Assembly (NCBI GenBank): GCA_021443285.1
Contig: JABUUG010000069.1
Span: 1-6,554, forward strand
Direction: 5' to 3'
Length of the DNA: 6,554 bases
From: Bacteroidaceae bacterium
GTDB lineage: Bacteria; Bacteroidota; Bacteroidia; Bacteroidales; Bacteroidaceae
Positions 1 through 6,538 of the stretch are shown here, piece by piece (position 1 is the first letter of the stretch; each line of letters starts with the position of its first letter). A program made the translations under genes and the position numbers. Under the pieces are notes generated by a model, which had not been told where the DNA came from, made no database searches, and saw only the letters and a list, made by a program, of their open reading frames with translations.

Positions 1-1183
1 GCTTGATTCTCTTGTACGGAGGGCCTTCAAGTCCATCGGGCAACGGCAGTTTCTCTATAGTCTTCTCGAGGAATTTCTCTATCTGCATGAAATAGCCTAT
101 GTCATATCCCCGCACAAGTGTTATCGCCTCACCGTCGCGGTCTGCGCGGGCGGTACGCCCTATGCGGTGGATATAGTCCTCTACATCCCGCGGGACATCG
201 TAGTTGATAACCATGGCTATGTCATCGATGTCTATTCCACGTGCAACGATATCTGTTGCGACGAGGACGTCTGTCTGCCCACTCTTGAACCTGAACATCA
301 CATCGTCGCGTTCTGACTGCGGCAGGTCGGAGTGCATCTCGTCACAGTTGATTCGTATGCGAAGCAGCTCTTTGCGCAACTCCTTACACTTTAGCTTCGA
401 CTGGACAAAAATGATTACTCTTTGCAGTCGCCTTCTTGAAAAGAGGTCTTTGAGTATCTGCACTTTCTGTGTTTCGTGGCAAACGTATGCCATCTGATGT
501 ATTTTCTCGGCAGGCTTGCTCACGGCGAGTTTCACCATAACGGGATTCTTGAGCAGTGTGCGGGCAAGACTCTCTATCTTATCTGGCATTGTGGCAGAGA
601 ACATTATGGTCTGGCAAGTAGGAGGCAGCAGCTTTGCTATCTTGAGGATGTCATCATAAAAGCCCATGTCAAGCATTCGGTCTGCCTCGTCAAGTACGAA
701 AAAGCTGACCTTTGAGAAATCAACATTGCCCAGCTGTATATGGGAGATGAGTCGGCCTGGAGTAGCGATAATCATGTCTGCTCCGAGCGAGAGTGCTTTC
801 AGTTCGGTGTCATAGCGCATACCATCGTTGCCGCCATATATGGGAAGAGAGTTTATGTCAGGCATATAATATGAGAAGCCCTGCATTGCCTGATCAATCT
901 GTTGTGCCAATTCACGCGTGGGGCTCATAATCACACAGTTTATGGCATTGTCGGGAAACACTCTTTCCGCAGGCAGGAGTTGCCGGTCGTTGTCGAGAAG
1001 GCTGAGTATCGGTAGCAGATATGCGGCGGTTTTCCCTGTGCCGGTCTGGGCTATACCGATTATGTCCCGCTGCTTGATGATATGAGGGATGCACTGCTCC
1101 TGCACTGGAGTGCATTCGGAAAAATTCATATCCCACAGGGCATCAAGGATATTGTCGTTTAATGGAAGTTCTTCAAATTTCAC
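1..1183 (-). CDS. DEAD-box ATP-dependent RNA helicase (RhlE-like), 3' end cut by window
   Basis: This is an ATP-driven helicase of superfamily 2 that unwinds or remodels RNA in the cytoplasm. I translated the minus strand from a GTG at 1183-1181; 394 codons are present and the frame is still open at base 1, so the C-terminal tail is missing. Both RecA-like domains are complete: Q motif with Phe3 and TPVQ at residues 25-28, motif I AQTGTGKT 45-52, Ia PTRELAQQ 88-95, Ib TPGRL 141-145, II DEAD 165-168, III SAT 196-198, IV IIFVQS 257-262, V ATDIVARGID 309-318, VI HRIGRTAR 339-346. The GTG start is chosen because an in-frame stop lies 15 bp upstream and because the next Met (residue 19) would remove the conserved Phe of the Q motif. 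No clear Shine-Dalgarno is seen. The motifs fit the RhlE/DeaD group; the tail that would separate them lies outside the window. The gene lies 91 bp downstream of the permease stop codon. Confidence 0.95.
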   Translation of the reverse strand, partial: MKFEELPLNDNILDALWDMNFSECTPVQEQCIPHIIKQRDIIGIAQTGTGKTAAYLLPILSLLDNDRQLLPAERVFPDNAINCVIMSPTRELAQQIDQAMQGFSYYMPDINSLPIYGGNDGMRYDTELKALSLGADMIIATPGRLISHIQLGNVDFSKVSFFVLDEADRMLDMGFYDDILKIAKLLPPTCQTIMFSATMPDKIESLARTLLKNPVMVKLAVSKPAEKIHQMAYVCHETQKVQILKDLFSRRRLQRVIIFVQSKLKCKELRKELLRIRINCDEMHSDLPQSERDDVMFRFKSGQTDVLVATDIVARGIDIDDIAMVINYDVPRDVEDYIHRIGRTARADRDGEAITLVRGYDIGYFMQIEKFLEKTIEKLPLPDGLEGPPYKRIK

Positions 1184-1207
1184 TGTTTTATTTATTATTT
1201 AAAGATA

Positions 1208-1270
1208 AGCCCCCCTCCCCCTAAAGGGGGGACTGTCACGGTTAGCCCCCTTTAGGGGGATAGGGGGCCT
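1208..1270. repeat. C/G-run inverted repeat between permease and helicase genes
   Basis: Two imperfect inverted arms (1208-1233 and 1244-1270) flank a 10-base centre. The left arm reads six C, T, five C, TAAA, six G; the complement of the right arm reads five C, TAT, five C, TAAA, five G. Each arm can also fold alone into a five-pair C-G hairpin with a TAAA or TTTA loop, or the two arms can pair with each other. It begins four bases after the permease stop codon and ends 24 bases before the helicase GTG, so it fills the spacer. From memory, very similar units are scattered between genes in many Bacteroidota genomes, which suggests a REP/MITE-like element. In the minus-strand transcript it may act as a terminator or processing barrier for the upstream genes, although only a weak T-rich stretch follows it. 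Confidence 0.8.
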
Positions 1271-1274
1271 TTAG

Positions 1275-2465
1275 CTATCTGGGGGCATGCCGGTAGCAGT
1301 AGTATGCCACAAACGAGAAGAGTATGTTCGGCATCCAAGCGGCAAGTATGGGGTTCCAGTTGGAGTTCACGGCAAGCGTTGATGACACAGTCTGGAGCAT
1401 GATGTATATACAGCTCAATGCCAAACCTATTCCGAGATACATACCCATGCCGCCCTTACGTTTTTTTGCAGACAACGATGCTCCGATGATTGTTAGGATG
1501 AATGCTGCGAAGGATGATGCTATGCGACGGTGATACTCCACCTCATACTGTGCAACACTCCCCGACCCTCTCGCTTCCTGACGGCGTATGTACTCCTTGA
1601 GTTCCGGATTGGTATAGGTCTCCTGCTGTCCGTTTGAATAAACGAGGTCGCTGGGTTCTATCTGTATTATCGTATCCTTTAGACCACCACTTGTAATCAC
1701 TTCCCTCAGACCCTTCATCTCTCTGTTACGCCAGTTGTAGAGATGCCATTTGAAGGCAGTCTCACTGATTGTGTCATACTGCGCCTCTGTGGCAGTGAGG
1801 TGGTTCACCAGCTTCTTCCCATCAAAATTGTCGAGACAGAAGCCGTAGGCCTTCTTGTATTTGCGGTCGTAGTGCTGCATATAGGCTATAACACCTGGTT
1901 CCACCTGAATCTGAACGTTCTGCGAACTGGAAAGAATCTCCTTGCTGTTCTTGTACATACGCTCAAAGTTATGCCTCACCACCGTGCCGCGAGGGATGAT
2001 ATAGCAGCCTAAGAAGAAGGAAAGGATAGTAATAAGCGTCGCGGAAATCATATACGGACGCATCAGCCGGTTGAAGCTCACACCAGCAGCAAGCATTGCA
2101 ATAATCTCCGAATTGCCCGCAAGATTAGATGTGAAGAAGATTACAGCGATAAAAACAAAAAGCGCACTAAAGAGGTTTGCATAGTATGGGACAAAATTGA
2201 GGTAGTAGTCCAGCACAATCGCCCGCAACGGCGCATTATACTCCGTAAACTTAGACAGATTCTCGTTTACGTCAAACACCACTGCTACCGAGATAATCAG
2301 GAGTATCGAGAACACGTATGTGCCGATAAACTTCACAATCAGGTAACGGTCCAGTCTCGTCAGGAACTTCCCGACAAACGCCTTCCCAATAGCACGCAGC
2401 GAATCGAAGAAGCCTCGTTTGGCTATAACCGTCTTCCCAAGTTCTCTACTATAGTCTTTTTCCAT
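1275..2465 (-). CDS. LptF/LptG-family (YjgP/YjgQ) lipopolysaccharide export permease
   Basis: This is an inner-membrane permease of the LptB2FG ABC transporter, which extracts lipopolysaccharide from the inner membrane and feeds it to the LptC-LptA bridge. The 396 residues show the family layout: three membrane segments at about 43-64, 96-116 and 137-157, a large periplasmic (beta-jellyroll) region at about 160-312, then three more at about 315-333, 340-360 and 373-391. Family-like stretches include LDRYLIVKFIGTY (38-50), NSEIIAMLAAGVS (118-130, the cytoplasmic coupling region) and RIASSFAAFILTIIG (314-328). The first 37 residues are a basic tail longer than in enterobacterial LptF/G; I recall such tails in Prevotella homologues. 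The ATG at 2465 is supported by GGAG at 2479-2476, ten bases upstream. It overlaps the end of tgt by 43 bp in another frame, which suggests translational coupling. F and G cannot be told apart from the sequence alone, so no symbol is given. Confidence 0.93.
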   Translation of the reverse strand: MEKDYSRELGKTVIAKRGFFDSLRAIGKAFVGKFLTRLDRYLIVKFIGTYVFSILLIISVAVVFDVNENLSKFTEYNAPLRAIVLDYYLNFVPYYANLFSALFVFIAVIFFTSNLAGNSEIIAMLAAGVSFNRLMRPYMISATLITILSFFLGCYIIPRGTVVRHNFERMYKNSKEILSSSQNVQIQVEPGVIAYMQHYDRKYKKAYGFCLDNFDGKKLVNHLTATEAQYDTISETAFKWHLYNWRNREMKGLREVITSGGLKDTIIQIEPSDLVYSNGQQETYTNPELKEYIRRQEARGSGSVAQYEVEYHRRIASSFAAFILTIIGASLSAKKRKGGMGMYLGIGLALSCIYIMLQTVSSTLAVNSNWNPILAAWMPNILFSFVAYYCYRHAPR

Positions 2466-3553
2466 AGTTCAAAATCTCCGTTTATGATATGCCTGCGCGC
2501 ATCACCCACCAGTCTCAGATAGAAACACAGGTTGTGCAGGCTTGCTATCTGTAGCGCCAGAAGCTCTCCAGACTTGAAAAGATGATGGAGGTATGCCTTC
2601 GTATGAGTGCGGTCAACCTCGCAGCCCTCTGGGTCGATGGGCGTGAAGTCATTCTCCCACTTCTTGTTCTTCATGTTTATCGTACCCTCGTATGTGAAGA
2701 GCATGCCGTTGCGCCCGTTACGCGTAGGCATTACGCAGTCGAACATATCCACGCCACGCTCTATTGCCTCAAGGATGTTCTGTGGAGTCCCCACGCCCAT
2801 CAGATAGCGGGGCTTATCCTTCGGAAGAATCTCGTTCACCACCTCTATCATCTCGTACATCTTCTCCGTAGGCTCCCCGACAGCCAGACCGCCTATTGCA
2901 TTGCCATCACAGTTCTTGTCTGCCACGAATTTCGCCGACTCACGGCGCAAATCGGGATAGACGCATCCCTGCACAATGGGAAAAAGCGCCTGCGAATAGT
3001 CATACAAAGACTCAGTCTCGCCGAAACGCTTCACACAGCGGTCAAGCCATCTGTGAGTCAGTGCCATCGACTTCTGCGCATAGCCATAGTCGCTGTCTCC
3101 GGGCGCACACTCGTCAAATGCCATCATAATGTCAGCGCCTATTACGCGCTCCGTGTCAATAACATTTTCTGGAGTAAAGAAATGTTTCGAACCGTCGATA
3201 TGCGACCGGAACTCACATCCCTCCTCCTTCAACTTCCGGATTCCTGTCAGCGAAAAAACCTGAAAGCCACCCGAATCAGTCAGTATGGGATGACTCCAGC
3301 CGTTGAAGCGATGAAGTCCGCCTGCCTTCTGCAATGTGTCCAGCCCCGGACGGAGGTACAGATGATATGTGTTGCCAAGAATAATCTGTGCCTTCACCTG
3401 CTCCTCCAGCTCACGGATATGAACACCCTTCACACTGCCAGCTGTGCCGACAGGCATGAATATCGGAGTCTCAATCTCTCCGTGGTCTGTGAACAGCCTT
3501 CCTGCCCGCGCTTCACTGGCAGAAGAACTATACTCTAAAATAAAATTCGCCAT
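2423..3553 (-). CDS. tgt: tRNA-guanine transglycosylase (queuosine insertion)
   Basis: Tgt swaps guanine 34 in the anticodon of tRNA Asp, Asn, His and Tyr for the queuosine precursor preQ1; it is a cytoplasmic (beta/alpha)8-barrel enzyme. The 376 residues match the bacterial family length. Visible sites: DSGGFQVF with the catalytic Asp93, FDEC at 146-149, the QG pair at 195-196, GLAVGE at 222-227, and FDCVMPTRNGRNG at 271-283 with the nucleophile Asp272. Cys149 and Val225 are the residues associated with preQ1 rather than queuine use in bacterial enzymes. The odd point is the zinc site: the usual Cys-x-Cys-x-x-Cys is replaced by GCEVDRT (310-316), with only one Cys, while the His equivalent to the fourth ligand (His340) is present. 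The downstream SKAYLRHL-like block is kept as TKAYLHHL (318-325). The ATG at 3553 follows GAGAGG by ten bases and gives the normal N-terminus. lon lies 128 bp upstream and the permease overlaps downstream. I see no preQ1 riboswitch ahead of it. Confidence 0.97.
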   Translation of the reverse strand: MANFILEYSSSASEARAGRLFTDHGEIETPIFMPVGTAGSVKGVHIRELEEQVKAQIILGNTYHLYLRPGLDTLQKAGGLHRFNGWSHPILTDSGGFQVFSLTGIRKLKEEGCEFRSHIDGSKHFFTPENVIDTERVIGADIMMAFDECAPGDSDYGYAQKSMALTHRWLDRCVKRFGETESLYDYSQALFPIVQGCVYPDLRRESAKFVADKNCDGNAIGGLAVGEPTEKMYEMIEVVNEILPKDKPRYLMGVGTPQNILEAIERGVDMFDCVMPTRNGRNGMLFTYEGTINMKNKKWENDFTPIDPEGCEVDRTHTKAYLHHLFKSGELLALQIASLHNLCFYLRLVGDARRHIINGDFELWKKTIVENLGRRL

Positions 3554-3601
3554 CTAAATATTGCCTCTCAACAATTACCTTTTCCTGCCCTCGCCCCCTC
3601 T

Positions 3602-3638
3602 GGATCATCCGGACCATCCGGTTCCCTCCTGACCATCC
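3602..3638. repeat. short degenerate direct repeats in the lon-tgt gap
   Basis: Three related nine-base words occur in a row on the plus strand: GGATCATCC at 3602-3610, GGACCATCC at 3611-3619, then after eleven bases GACCATCC at 3631-3638. The first is a near-perfect palindrome around its centre. The rest of the 128-bp gap (3554-3681) holds no convincing gene or promoter; a rough TAATTGTTG just upstream of tgt on the minus strand is too weak to call. Function unknown. Confidence 0.5.
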
Positions 3639-3672
3639 GTTAAAGCACCCCAGCGACTGCACTGTCCCCGCG

Positions 3673-3692
3673 TTCGGAGCGTCAGCTCCGAA
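3673..3692. repeat. perfect 8-bp palindrome spanning the lon stop codon
   Basis: On the minus strand TTCGGAGC (3692-3685), a TGAC loop, and GCTCCGAA (3680-3673) form an eight-pair perfect hairpin. The TGA stop codon of lon lies in the loop (3684-3682), so the last Lon codons (Ile-Arg-Ser) are encoded by one arm. No T-run follows it, so it is not a textbook intrinsic terminator; it could still stabilise a 3' end or be a dispersed palindromic repeat that has shortened or altered the Lon tail. Confidence 0.75.
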
Positions 3693-6165
3693 TATATCCT
3701 TGTCCCTCTTCTACACTATAAGTAACAGGATTGTCCACAATCTCGTCCGTTAATGCAAACGCCCAAACCTCCTGAACATCCTCAACATAGTGGAAGTCCA
3801 GTCCTTTCAGATATATCTGCTGTATCTCCTCAACATCCTTCCTGTTCTCCCTGCACATCACGATGTCTGTAATGCCCGCACGCTTTGCCGCAAGGATTTT
3901 CTCCTTTATTCCCCCGACAGGAAGCACTTTCCCGCGCAGTGTAATCTCCCCCGTCATTGCAGTGTTTTTCCTAACCTTCCTCTGCGTAAGTGCAGACGCA
4001 ATGGAAGTGGCGATGGTGATGCCCGCTGAAGGGCCGTCTTTGGGTGTTGCACCCTCAGGAACATGGATGTGTATGTTCCAATGGTCAAATATGCGGTAGT
4101 CAATATTGAGAGTATCCGCATGGGCCTTAACATACTCCAGTGCCAGTGCAGCCGACTCCTTCATAACATCACCAAGATTGCCTGTAAGTGTCAGTTTATG
4201 CTCCTTGCCCCGGCTAAGACTTGTTTCCACAAATAGGATTTCACCTCCGACACTCGTCCAGGCGAGTCCCGTTACGACACCAGCACAATCGTTTCCCTGA
4301 TAAATATCGCGGTAGAAAGGCGGTTTGCCCAGCAAATCCTCAAGTTCATTGGGAGTAATCTTAATGTCAAAATCACTGTCGGAACTGTATGCCTTCCGGT
4401 ATGCAAGTTTCCGGAATGCCTTGTTTATCTGACGTTCCAGTTGGCGCACACCACTCTCTCTCGTATAATTCTCTATAATCCTCTCAACAGAAGCCTTGTT
4501 GAAAGACAGCTTCTTCTCCCCTTTCAGGCCGTTGTTCTCTTTCTCTTTGGGTATGAGATGACGCTTTGCAATCTCAATCTTCTCCTCCGTAATATATCCG
4601 CTCACCTCTATCACCTCCATACGGTCGCGCAGAGCTGTGGGAATAGTGCTCAGGTCATTTGCGGTTGCAATAAACAGCACCTTCGACAAATCATAATCCA
4701 CATCCAGATAATTGTCGTGGAAAGCCATGTTCTGTTCCGGGTCAAGCACCTCAAGCAGTGCAGACGAAGGGTCGCCATGATAGTTGCTGCCACTCACCTT
4801 GTCTATTTCATCCAGGACAAACACAGGATTGCTGCTGCCTGCCTTAAGGATTCCCTTTATCACACGTCCTGGCATCGCCCCGACATAAGTGCGGCGATGG
4901 CCACGGATTTCCGACTCGTCATGGAGGCCGCCAAAAGACATTCGCACATATTTCCTGCCAAGCGAGGCGGCAATGCTCTTGCCAAGCGACGTCTTGCCCA
5001 CACCCGGAGGACCGTAAAGACAGAGTATCGGAGACTTCATGTCCCGTTTCAAAGAAAGCACTGCCATATATTCCAGTATGCGCTCCTTCACCTTTTCCAT
5101 ACCGTAATGGTCGCGGTTCAGCACTTTCTCCGCACGTTGTAGGGAGAGATTGTCCTCAGTGTATTCGTTCCAGGGCAGGTCAACAAGAGTCTGCAGATAC
5201 TGAATATGCGTGCTGTAGTCAGGAGTATGAGGGTTCAATATATCACACTTGTCAAACTCCTCCATAAAAAACTCCTCCATCTCCTTGCTCCACTTCTTTT
5301 TTTCAGCCTTCTCCAACAGTTTTTTCTGCTCTGGAGAATAATCACCATCGCCCAACTCTTCCTTGATAGTTCGCAACTGTTGGTGGAGGAAATATTCACG
5401 CTGTTCATCCGAGAGGTCGGCAGAGGTTTTTTCCCTGATATCGCGTTTTATTTCGCACAAACGTATCCCCTCATTCAGTTTCCTTATCAAGAGCATTGCA
5501 CGCTCATGAACCGAAGCCTCCGCAAGCAGCTCCAACTTATCCGCGACATCACCAAAAGGAATGTTTGAGCAATAGTAGTTCACCGTGGAAACATCCATCT
5601 GGACGCCCGACATCAGTTTTATCGCTATATCAGGTATTTCATCATTCTTGTGGATATACTCTGACACAGTACGACTGAGATATTCTATCGTCAGACGATA
5701 TTCACTCGTGTCTGTCATTGAATCGTCTTCAGGAGCCTCAACAGCTGAGGCAAAAGGCCATTTCCTACCGCCACGGACATCCTTGACAAGACAACGGCCG
5801 TATGACTGAATAAAGGCAGTAACGTCCTTGCCCTGACCAGGAATCTCCAACACCTTCACGACCTTGCCATAGACTCCATAATCGGAGATTCCCGCCTTGG
5901 TGGTCGGAACATCATCCGAATCCCCAATCTGTGTCGCAATGCATATCGGCATATTCCTTTTTTCAGACTCCCTTACAACGGCAAGACTTTCAGCCCTTCC
6001 TACAGTTATCGGCACAAGCGTAAAAGGAAAAACAACAACCATACGAGTTGCCAGAAGAGGCATCTCATCCTTTATTTCGATCAAATCATCTTTTCCAGGT
6101 CTGGAGGTGGAGAATTCTGTTATCATTGTCAATTCTCCATGCTTGGAATTAAAACTATATTGCAT
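3682..6165 (-). CDS. lon: ATP-dependent Lon protease (LonA type)
   Basis: Lon is a homo-oligomeric cytoplasmic AAA+ serine protease that unfolds and degrades damaged and selected regulatory proteins. The 827 residues are slightly longer than the 784 of E. coli Lon. Order of domains: N-terminal substrate-binding (LON/PUA-like) about 35-235; helical linker about 236-345 with [17 protein letters not shown] at 256-272; AAA+ module with Walker A GPPGVGKT 385-392, Walker B VFVLDEID 448-455, sensor-1 IATAN 499-503, arginine finger in DRME (Arg515), sensor-2 Arg574; protease domain about 610-805 with DGPSAG holding Ser713 and GGIKEK with Lys756, the Ser-Lys dyad spaced 43 residues apart as in E. coli. 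No key residue is missing. The coordinates give the longest frame (ATG at 6165). Met14 (ATG at 6126, starting MITEF) is a serious alternative: it has GGAG eight bases upstream, while the outer ATG has no such site. It is the first gene of the leftward lon-tgt-permease series. The extreme C-terminus is encoded by a palindrome. Confidence 0.98.
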   Translation of the reverse strand: MQYSFNSKHGELTMITEFSTSRPGKDDLIEIKDEMPLLATRMVVVFPFTLVPITVGRAESLAVVRESEKRNMPICIATQIGDSDDVPTTKAGISDYGVYGKVVKVLEIPGQGKDVTAFIQSYGRCLVKDVRGGRKWPFASAVEAPEDDSMTDTSEYRLTIEYLSRTVSEYIHKNDEIPDIAIKLMSGVQMDVSTVNYYCSNIPFGDVADKLELLAEASVHERAMLLIRKLNEGIRLCEIKRDIREKTSADLSDEQREYFLHQQLRTIKEELGDGDYSPEQKKLLEKAEKKKWSKEMEEFFMEEFDKCDILNPHTPDYSTHIQYLQTLVDLPWNEYTEDNLSLQRAEKVLNRDHYGMEKVKERILEYMAVLSLKRDMKSPILCLYGPPGVGKTSLGKSIAASLGRKYVRMSFGGLHDESEIRGHRRTYVGAMPGRVIKGILKAGSSNPVFVLDEIDKVSGSNYHGDPSSALLEVLDPEQNMAFHDNYLDVDYDLSKVLFIATANDLSTIPTALRDRMEVIEVSGYITEEKIEIAKRHLIPKEKENNGLKGEKKLSFNKASVERIIENYTRESGVRQLERQINKAFRKLAYRKAYSSDSDFDIKITPNELEDLLGKPPFYRDIYQGNDCAGVVTGLAWTSVGGEILFVETSLSRGKEHKLTLTGNLGDVMKESAALALEYVKAHADTLNIDYRIFDHWNIHIHVPEGATPKDGPSAGITIATSIASALTQRKVRKNTAMTGEITLRGKVLPVGGIKEKILAAKRAGITDIVMCRENRKDVEEIQQIYLKGLDFHYVEDVQEVWAFALTDEIVDNPVTYSVEEGQGYIRS
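6135..6138 (-). promoter_or_regulatory. ribosome binding site for the inner lon start
   Basis: GGAG on the minus strand at 6138-6135 sits eight bases before the ATG at 6126-6124, which would begin Lon at Met14 ([14 protein letters not shown]). The outer ATG at 6165 is preceded only by an AT-rich stretch. Bacteroidota often do without Shine-Dalgarno sites, so this favours but does not prove the inner start. Confidence 0.5.
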
Positions 6166-6212
6166 ATCAACTTAAAGAAGTTTATAATAAAGGCGCACAT
6201 TCTATACCTTCA

Positions 6213-6261
6213 GTACTCTTGTACATCCTGTACCATGAATAGGGTACCCGTATACGTGTAC
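6213..6261. repeat. cluster of GTAC words and palindromes in the lon leader
   Basis: Five GTAC tetramers lie within 49 bases (6213, 6221, 6230, 6244 and 6258), with spacings of 8, 9, 14 and 14. Two eight-base palindromes abut at 6242-6249 (GGGTACCC) and 6249-6256 (CGTATACG). GTACC at 6230-6234 can also pair with GGTAC at 6243-6247 as a five-pair hairpin with an eight-base loop. If the promoter predicted at 6282-6289 is right, the cluster is in the lon 5' untranslated region, where it could be an operator or an RNA structure. I do not recognise the motif. Confidence 0.55.
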
Positions 6262-6281
6262 GCGCATTGAAAAATTCTGCG

Positions 6282-6315
6282 CAAAATTAAAAAATCCGCA
6301 CATACAAAATCACAA
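6282..6315 (-). promoter_or_regulatory. probable Bacteroidota-type promoter for lon
   Basis: Reading leftward, TAATTTTGC at 6289-6281 matches the Bacteroidota -7 box TAnnTTTG. A TTG at 6315-6313 could serve as the -33 element with a 23-base spacer, a little long; a TTTG at 6308-6305 has a 15-base spacer, which is short. Start of transcription would be near 6275, giving a leader of about 110 bases to the outer lon ATG or about 150 to the inner one. The -7 box is the firm part; the -33 assignment is uncertain. Confidence 0.5.
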
Positions 6316-6368
6316 TAATTGTCTAATGTATATAAATTGCACATTTTTGAAAAAAAACATCAAAAAAC

Positions 6369-6401
6369 TTGCTTATTACAAATACATCCACCATACCTTT
6401 G
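6369..6401 (+). promoter_or_regulatory. probable Bacteroidota-type promoter for tRNA-Ser
   Basis: TACCTTTG at 6394-6401, followed by C, is a full match to the Bacteroidota -7 consensus TAnnTTTG. TTG at 6369-6371 lies 22 bases upstream as the likely -33 element. Transcription would begin near 6408 and run right into the tRNA at 6451 through a leader of about 42 bases. This promoter is back-to-back with the leftward lon promoter, about 80 bp away. Confidence 0.6.
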
Positions 6402-6421
6402 CACCGCATTTGAGAGAAAAC

Positions 6422-6435
6422 GCCAACTTTTTGGC
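6422..6435 (+). terminator. small hairpin with T-run in the tRNA leader (terminator-like)
   Basis: GCCAA (6422-6426), loop CTTT, TTGGC (6431-6435), then TTTTA. The five-pair stem and four T form a weak intrinsic-terminator shape on the plus strand; on the minus strand the same stem is followed by GTTTTCTC, so it could equally block leftward transcription. It lies between the predicted promoter and the tRNA, so a strong terminator here would be self-defeating; it may be a processing signal or mild attenuator. Confidence 0.35.
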
Positions 6436-6450
6436 TTTTATCTCCCCAAA

Positions 6451-6538
6451 GGAGAGATGTCAGAGTGGTCGAATGTGCCGGTCTTGAAAACCGGTGTACC
6501 GAGAGGTACCGGGGGTTCGAATCCCTCTCTCTCCGCCA
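6451..6538 (+). tRNA. tRNA-Ser (anticodon UGA)
   Basis: This 88-base class II tRNA reads UCA and, by wobble, other UCN serine codons. The acceptor stem is GGAGAGA (6451-6457) with TCTCTCC (6528-6534), discriminator G6535 and a genomically encoded CCA at 6536-6538. The anticodon stem is CCGGT (6478-6482) with ACCGG (6490-6494); the seven-base loop CTTGAAA has TGA at 6485-6487. The long variable arm is GTACC-GAGA-GGTAC, as expected for serine. The T arm has the loop TTCGAAT and stem GGGGG/CCCTC with one G-T pair. G discriminator plus long variable arm fit seryl-tRNA synthetase recognition. Confidence 0.97.

Noticed and set aside
204..715. Two overlapping plus-strand open frames near the left edge
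   Set aside because: Both are antisense to the helicase domains and have no protein-like features.
912..1136. 74-codon open frame on the minus strand inside the helicase gene
   Set aside because: It is out of frame with the helicase motifs, which cover the same bases in the correct frame.
2582..3538. 318-codon open frame on the plus strand opposite tgt
   Set aside because: It lies wholly antisense to a clear tgt gene, and its Cys/His/Leu-rich translation shows no domain. It is a codon-bias shadow.
3554..3681. Possible preQ1 riboswitch upstream of tgt
   Set aside because: No compact pseudoknot or known preQ1 aptamer signature could be made out in the 128-bp gap; only short repeats and a palindrome.
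4441..5142. 233-codon open frame on the plus strand opposite lon
   Set aside because: It is antisense to the Lon AAA+ module, including both Walker motifs, and has no recognisable domain.
6176..6450. A new gene or mobile element in the AT-rich stretch between lon and the tRNA
   Set aside because: Only very short frames are present and no terminal repeats or integrase are seen; the stretch is explained by two divergent promoters and leaders.
6451..6538. Selenocysteine tRNA (tRNA-Sec)
   Set aside because: The anticodon is TGA, not TCA, and the acceptor stem is seven pairs; it is an ordinary tRNA-Ser.
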